Origin: JANYCG01 sp031386665 | GTDB lineage: Bacteria; Pseudomonadota; Gammaproteobacteria; Burkholderiales; Burkholderiaceae_C | Assembly (NCBI GenBank): GCA_031386665.1 | Contig: JANNCN010000225.1 | Location: 19,299-83,298, forward strand | DNA: 64,000 bases | Direction: 5' to 3' | Part shown: one piece after another, positions 60,067 through 64,000 of the stretch | Layout of the letters: each line of letters opens with the position of its first letter | Numbering within the stretch: position 1 is the stretch's first letter | Made by a program: the position numbers and the translations under genes | Notes under the pieces: model-generated | What the model was told of the DNA's origin: nothing | Database searches by the model: none | Seen by the model: only the letters and a program-made list of their open reading frames with translations

Positions 60067-61164
60067 TCAAATCGCTGCCGCAATGGCGCGACCCACATCG
60101 CTGGTGCTGGCGGTGCCGCCAATGTCGGCAGTGCGCGGGGCGCCGCTTTTTGGATCAAGCACTTTTTCAATCGCGGCCAGCACGGCGTCGTGCGCTTCGC
60201 GGTAGCCCAAAAAGTCCAACAACATGGCGCCACACCAAATTTGACCAATCGGATTGGCGATTCCCTGGCCAGCGATGTCAGGTGCCGAACCATGCACTGG
60301 TTCGAACAGGGAAGGGAAGTTGCGCGTGGGGTTGAGGTTGGCGCTGGGTGCAATGCCAATGGTGCCCGTGCAGGCGGGCCCCAAATCGCTCAAAATGTCG
60401 CCAAACAAATTGCTGGCAACTACTACATCAAAAAAATCGGGGCGCTGTACGAAGTGCGCGGTCAGGATGTCGATATGGAATTTGTCGACTTTCACGTCAG
60501 GATAGTGCTTGCTCATTTCGACAACGCGCTCGTCCCAATACGGCATGGTGATGGCAATGCCGTTGGACTTGGTGGCGCTGGTCAGGTGTTTTTTGGGACG
60601 TGACGCGGCCAATTCAAAGGCAAATTTCAGCACCCGGTCAACGCCATGGCGGGACATGACGGTTTCTTGCATCACGATCTCGCGGTCTGTGCCGGGGTAC
60701 ATGCGGCCACCAATGCTGGAGTACTCGCCTTCGGTGTTTTCACGCACGATGAACATATCTATCTCGCCGGGCGCGCGTGCACTGCCATCACGGCGAACCA
60801 CGGGCGCGATGATGCCAGGCATCAAGCGTGCAGGGCGCAGGTTGACGTACTGGTCAAATTCGCGTCGAAACAGCAACAGCGAGGCCCACAGCGACTCGTG
60901 GTCAGGAATTTTGGCGGGCCAACCCACTGCGCCAAAGTAAATAGCGTCGTGGCTACCAACTAGCTCTTTCCAGTTGTCAGGCATCATCTTGCCGTGCTTT
61001 TCAAAATAGTCCCAGCTTGAAAAATCAAAGTGGTCGAACTGCAAGTTGATGTCAAATTTGGACGCGACGGCTTCCATCACGCGCACGCCTTCTGGCATGA
61101 CTTCTTTGCCAATGCCGTCTCCTGGGATTACGGCAATGCGGTGGGGTTTGTTCTGCTGGGTCAT
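60067..61164 (-). CDS. Tartrate dehydrogenase-like beta-decarboxylating dehydrogenase
   Basis: A 365-residue NAD-dependent enzyme of the isopropylmalate/isocitrate dehydrogenase family. The sequence IAVIPGDGIGKEVMPEGVRV, the substrate loop SLLLFRREFDQYVNLRPARL and VRENTEGEYSSIGGRMYPG point to the TtuC/tartrate-or-malate dehydrogenase branch. The catalytic Asp residues are in SNLFGDILSDLGPACTG, and the nucleotide region is EPVHGSAPDIAGQGIANP. It would oxidise tartrate or D-malate to a keto acid. Isopropylmalate as substrate is less likely from the loop sequence. It could use substrates imported by Tct/Bug-type carriers. Confidence 0.88.
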   Translation of the reverse strand: MTQQNKPHRIAVIPGDGIGKEVMPEGVRVMEAVASKFDINLQFDHFDFSSWDYFEKHGKMMPDNWKELVGSHDAIYFGAVGWPAKIPDHESLWASLLLFRREFDQYVNLRPARLMPGIIAPVVRRDGSARAPGEIDMFIVRENTEGEYSSIGGRMYPGTDREIVMQETVMSRHGVDRVLKFAFELAASRPKKHLTSATKSNGIAITMPYWDERVVEMSKHYPDVKVDKFHIDILTAHFVQRPDFFDVVVASNLFGDILSDLGPACTGTIGIAPSANLNPTRNFPSLFEPVHGSAPDIAGQGIANPIGQIWCGAMLLDFLGYREAHDAVLAAIEKVLDPKSGAPRTADIGGTASTSDVGRAIAAAI

Positions 61165-61219
61165 TCAATTCATTCCTGAAAAATTAAAAAGCTGATAAGT
61201 TAGGAAAGCACCCAAGTGG

Positions 61220-62152
61220 TCAAGATGTGCGGGGCGACGCGCCAATCCGCACCACTAACATGACTCCCACGGCCGTCATCACCGTGCCTGCCACTGTCAC
61301 CCAGGTGACGACTTCGTTGAACAAAAGCCAGGCGAGCAATGCCGTGGCGGGTGGCACCAAATACATCAAACTGGTGACTTGGGCCGCAGCACCGCGTTGA
61401 ATCATCAGGTACAGCAGCGAACTGCCACCCAACGTCAGGGCCAGCACAGACCAGGCCATGGCCAGCGCGAGTTCAAGGTTCCACTGCATGGATTCACTTT
61501 CTAGCAAGGCCAAGGGCAGCACGGTGATGAAGGCGGCCGTCAGTTGCACGACGCTGGCGGTGCGCACGTCGCAAGGGGCGACAAACTGCTTTTGGTACAA
61601 AGTGCCCACCGTGATGCCCAACAAAGCACCCACAGCCAGCGCCAAGTTGTGCCAATCTGCCTCAGCACCTTGCCCGAATTTGCGCGACACCACCATGATC
61701 AAGCCGACCAACCCCAGGGTCAATCCAGCCCATTGGCGTCGGCTGATCACGCTACCCGTTGAAGACAGCCAGAACGCCGTCAAGACCGGTTGCAAACCCA
61801 CAATCAAGGCCGCCAGGCCTGAGCCCATGCCTAATTTGACCGCCGCCCAAACACCACCCAAGTAGCAGCCGTGCATCAAGACGCCCGTCACAGCCAAGTG
61901 GCCCCACTGCGCGCGGCCCTGCGGCCAACGGACTTTGGCGATCCAAATCCAGGGCAAAAAGCACAGAATGGACAGCGCAAACCGAACCGATAAAAATTTG
62001 AGGGGCGGCGACAGGGGCATGCCGTAGCGGGCGACAATGAAACCAGTGCTCCAGATCATCACAAAAACGGCTGGCATTGCGCGAAGCCAGACATCGGGTT
62101 TGGAGAGCGCATGCTGGGAAAGGTTTGAATCGCTCAATCTGCTTGATCCCAT
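61220..62152 (-). CDS. EamA/DMT-family transporter
   Basis: A 310-residue inner-membrane protein with ten predicted helices in two EamA repeats (first AVFVMIWSTGFIVARYGMPL, second LALAVGALLGITVGTLYQKQ). The family exports amino acids, nucleotide precursors and other metabolites; the substrate cannot be inferred here. I chose the ATG at 62152, 14 bases after the pgsA stop, because the longer frame overlaps pgsA and its extra residues are unlike the family. It may be cotranscribed with pgsA. Confidence 0.87.
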   Translation of the reverse strand: MGSSRLSDSNLSQHALSKPDVWLRAMPAVFVMIWSTGFIVARYGMPLSPPLKFLSVRFALSILCFLPWIWIAKVRWPQGRAQWGHLAVTGVLMHGCYLGGVWAAVKLGMGSGLAALIVGLQPVLTAFWLSSTGSVISRRQWAGLTLGLVGLIMVVSRKFGQGAEADWHNLALAVGALLGITVGTLYQKQFVAPCDVRTASVVQLTAAFITVLPLALLESESMQWNLELALAMAWSVLALTLGGSSLLYLMIQRGAAAQVTSLMYLVPPATALLAWLLFNEVVTWVTVAGTVMTAVGVMLVVRIGASPRTS

Positions 62153-62165
62153 GACGCCCGAGGAA

Positions 62166-62735
62166 TCACCTCTTAACCCGTGCCCGAATTTCAGGCAGCG
62201 CCTTTTGCAGGTAATACACCATAGACCAAACGGTGAACAAGGCCGCAATCCAGATCAGCCAGGTGCCCCACAGGTGGGTGTCGATCATGCCGAACACCAG
62301 CCCGTCGTACAACAAAAACGGGATAGCCACCATTTGCGCCACCGTTTTGAGCTTGCCGATCATGTGAACGGCGACGCTTTTGGAGGCGCCGATTTGCGCC
62401 ATCCATTCGCGCAAGGCCGAGATAGCGATCTCACGGCCAATGATGATCAGTGCGACAAACACGTCGGCTCGTTGCAAGTGAACCAACACCAGCACGCAGG
62501 CGCAAACCAAAAACTTGTCGGCCACGGGGTCTAAAAATGCCCCAAAAGACGAGGTCTGGTTGAGCTTGCGAGCCAGGTAGCCGTCCAGCCAATCAGTCCA
62601 GGCAAAGACCACAAACATCACTGTCGCCACAAGGTTGCGGGTGGCGGCGTCAAACGGCAGATAAAACACGCCCACGATCAAGGGAATCGCGACGATGCGC
62701 GTCCAGGTCATGATGGTGGGAATGGTGAGGAACAT
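62166..62735 (-). CDS. pgsA: CDP-diacylglycerol--glycerol-3-phosphate 3-phosphatidyltransferase
   Basis: A 189-residue integral membrane enzyme that makes phosphatidylglycerol phosphate, the first step toward phosphatidylglycerol and cardiolipin. The CDP-alcohol phosphatidyltransferase motif is complete in TDWLDGYLARKLNQTSSFGA and FLDPVADK. The start MFLTIPTIMTWTRI at 62735 is typical of PgsA. A longer frame runs upstream toward the repeat element but has no ribosome site. Repeat copy 6 lies 55 bases upstream of the start. Confidence 0.95.
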   Translation of the reverse strand: MFLTIPTIMTWTRIVAIPLIVGVFYLPFDAATRNLVATVMFVVFAWTDWLDGYLARKLNQTSSFGAFLDPVADKFLVCACVLVLVHLQRADVFVALIIIGREIAISALREWMAQIGASKSVAVHMIGKLKTVAQMVAIPFLLYDGLVFGMIDTHLWGTWLIWIAALFTVWSMVYYLQKALPEIRARVKR

Positions 62736-62790
62736 GGGTTTATTGTGGCATGCGGTTTTGACAAAGGTGGAGTTTTGCTGCTTCAAAACC

Positions 62791-62909
62791 AAAAAAGAAC
62801 CTGCAGGTTCTTTTTTTCGAAAACAAGGTAAAAATGCTCAAATTTTCAATAAAATAGGCCTCTAGCTCTCGAATTAATTTAATAGTTTGCTATACTATTA
62901 ATAGTAATT
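62791..62909 (-). repeat. Dispersed two-hairpin repeat, copy 6 (CCTGCAGG-type hairpin)
   Basis: Read on the minus strand, the body has TACTATTAATAGTATAGCAA, ACTATTAAATTAATTCGAGAG, CTAGAGGCC and TATTTTATTG. It ends in a perfect 26-bp palindrome at 62791-62816 with half-site AAAAAAGAACCTG, identical to copy 4. It sits upstream of pgsA, oriented so that the palindrome is nearest that gene. Confidence 0.87.
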
Positions 62910-63033
62910 TGTGTGCAGCACTAGAACTGTGGGTTTGCCCCAAGCCAGATACCGTAAGGCATTTGAATCGTCATCTAATGACAATTCGTATATCGCTTTT
63001 CCAACTGCCAGCGCCTCTAATGCAGCGCTTATG

Positions 63034-63093
63034 ACCACTGTTTTTACAACTGTTATGACAACTGCATTCACAATTGTTTTGCCAACTGCTCAA
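63034..63093. repeat. Five degenerate 12-bp tandem repeats
   Basis: The units ACCACTGTTTTT, ACAACTGTTATG, ACAACTGCATTC, ACAATTGTTTTG and CCAACTGCTCAA are aligned without gaps. Read on the plus strand they would encode a TTVF/TTVM-like tetrapeptide repeat in a short frame from 62911, which I do not regard as a proven gene. They overlap the end of the decayed ATPase gene. Confidence 0.55.
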
Positions 63094-64000
63094 TGGTGAT
63101 TGCCTTCACCCCCGCAGCCAGGGCCGTGCTGTCGACGTGGTGGCGCGCTGGTCGGTGCACCAGCCAACTGCCTGCAAGCGGTTGCGCGTTCAAACCGGTG
63201 GGCCAAGACTTCGCCAGCGACAGCATCGGGCGGGCCATGTCGGCGCTGGGGCTGCGGCTGGCCTTGGCCTCCAGCATCCACATCCCCGCTGCGCGAGTCT
63301 TGCTGGCAGGTGCGGGCATGATTAAAGCTACCTCTAACCCTTGTTGATCCCGAAAGTAATACAGCTCACGCCTTCGACCTGCAAACGGCGAAACTTGGAC
63401 GAGTCTTGCACGGCGCTGATTGACAGCACATCGCGCTCCAAGTAAGTTTGCAAGTACGACGCAAACCACAGACTTGCGTTGCGGGGCTTTTGCAGAACTT
63501 CAGGATAGCCGCCCTTGAGCAGGCCGACCTTTGGGGTTTCAGACAGCGCTAGCGGCAAAAGTTGCAACACAGCCGCGCGGCCCGCCATGGACTCGCTCAC
63601 GTTTTGCATCAAGCCCGATTTCTGCGAGCCTGTCAGCAGCCATTGGCCCTAGGAGCCTGGGCGGCAGAACGGCATCAGTCCAAATCGCCGAGAAATCGGT
63701 TTCGTTTTGCGATACCGCCTGCGCCAATAGCGACGGCTATTGGCTTGCCGCTATCACCAAACGCTACTCGATTTTCGGTAATTTTGACTCGAATCCTTCT
63801 GCCGCCCAGACTCCCAGCGCTGCGGAAAACGGTCGATGCGACTCCTGATGAAGTTGAACAGTTCGTGCAGGTTCTGAATTTCGTCCAAGATGATAGGCGG
63901 TTTGATGCTGTCCAAAAACCCTTGCGGATCCGCCCGAAAGCGGCCCACAATATTTGGATCTTCAAATCAGTAATAGCCCGCGTTTGGGAAAAGTTGGCGC
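63068..64000 (-). pseudogene. Decayed AAA_14/DUF4143 ATPase gene, 5' end outside window
   Basis: Pieces of one ATPase of the AAA_14/DUF4143 family lie in order on the minus strand but not in one frame. From the right these are DPQGFLDSIKPPIILDEIQN (Walker B region), RSRIDRFPQRW, then GQWLLTGSQKSGLMQNVSES, KGGYPEVLQKPRNASLWFAS, YLERDVLSISAVQDSSKF, and finally ELYYFRDQQGLEVALI with MLEAKASRS. A 163-bp palindromic element separates the second and third pieces. Most of the stretch between SSKF and ELYYF is missing. A TGA lies in frame at 63967-63969. The gene is clearly dead in this form. Confidence 0.78.
63652..63814. mobile_element. 163-bp palindromic MITE-like element inserted in the ATPase gene
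   Basis: The ends are inverted repeats GGAGCCTGGGCGGCAG (63652-63667) and CTGCCGCCCAGACTCC (63799-63814) with one mismatch. The centre is a perfect hairpin GCCAATAGC-GACG-GCTATTGGC at 63723-63744, exactly midway. The two halves remain recognisably complementary along their length at roughly 70%. There is no gene inside. It interrupts the ATPase reading frame between RFPQRW and GQWLLTGS. Confidence 0.7.

Noticed and set aside
62911..63099. A 62-codon plus-strand frame ending in TTVF-like repeats
   Set aside because: It consists mainly of the 12-bp tandem array and starts inside repeat copy 6 flank; no ribosome site or homologous pattern is visible.

Overview
The window looks like chromosome from a betaproteobacterium of the order Burkholderiales, most likely family Comamonadaceae. 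Pointers are the EarP/Arg32-type EF-P pair, several tripartite tricarboxylate (Bug/Tct) components, the aat-bpt pair, a ppiD/tRNA-Val/hupB block and the general protein style. This is inference from gene content; no ribosomal RNA is present to fix the genus.

Layout. 1-16.9 kb is a patchwork of small units: the 3' part of katG, a carboxymuconolactone-decarboxylase-like protein, a DCC/COQ7 fusion, vapBC, a PAS-GGDEF-EAL protein paired with a BLUF photoreceptor, an alkylsulfatase, mazEF, a Tet-type MFS pump, a DUF2807 protein, a peptidoglycan-binding putative hydrolase, a LOG-family protein, a catalase-like protein lacking the usual His, and a PhnB-like protein. 17.2-20.9 kb is a MarR-controlled catabolic group (Rieske oxygenase, Bug binding protein, putative 2OG-Fe(II) enzyme). 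21-27.2 kb holds housekeeping genes: efp and earP, uvrC, tRNA-Arg, tRNA-Pro, aat and bpt. 27.4-34.2 kb carries an IclR regulator, the tctCBA transporter with the divergent tctDE two-component system, and hslR.

34,658-57,202 is a 22.5-kb genomic island in the tRNA-His gene. It is bounded by 48-bp direct repeats of the tRNA 3' half, and the likely original tRNA-His terminator is stranded on the far side. Each end has an outward-pointing tyrosine recombinase, and each recombinase has a copy of the same 14-bp palindrome on its inner side. The cargo is a type I secretion system (HlyB-like and HlyD-like proteins, with a higBA toxin-antitoxin pair inserted antisense between them), a LuxR-type regulator, a lipoprotein, a giant RTX protein split by one in-frame TGA, a CAP-domain lipoprotein, an endonuclease/exonuclease/phosphatase-family protein, a RES/Xre toxin-antitoxin pair and a few unknowns. 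I infer that the T1SS exports the RTX protein; no TolC-type outer-membrane gene is in the window.

57.2-64 kb returns to chromosome: tRNA-His, ppiD, tRNA-Val, hupB, a tartrate-dehydrogenase-like gene, an EamA transporter, pgsA, and a decayed AAA_14/DUF4143 ATPase gene interrupted by a 163-bp palindromic element.

The most unusual signal is a dispersed repeat of about 120 bp with six copies in the window. It has a well-conserved body containing a TTGCTAT/ATAGCAA hairpin, followed by a second palindrome that comes in three different sequence versions. Five copies are intergenic and terminator-like. The sixth lies in frame inside the island's hlyD and is translated.
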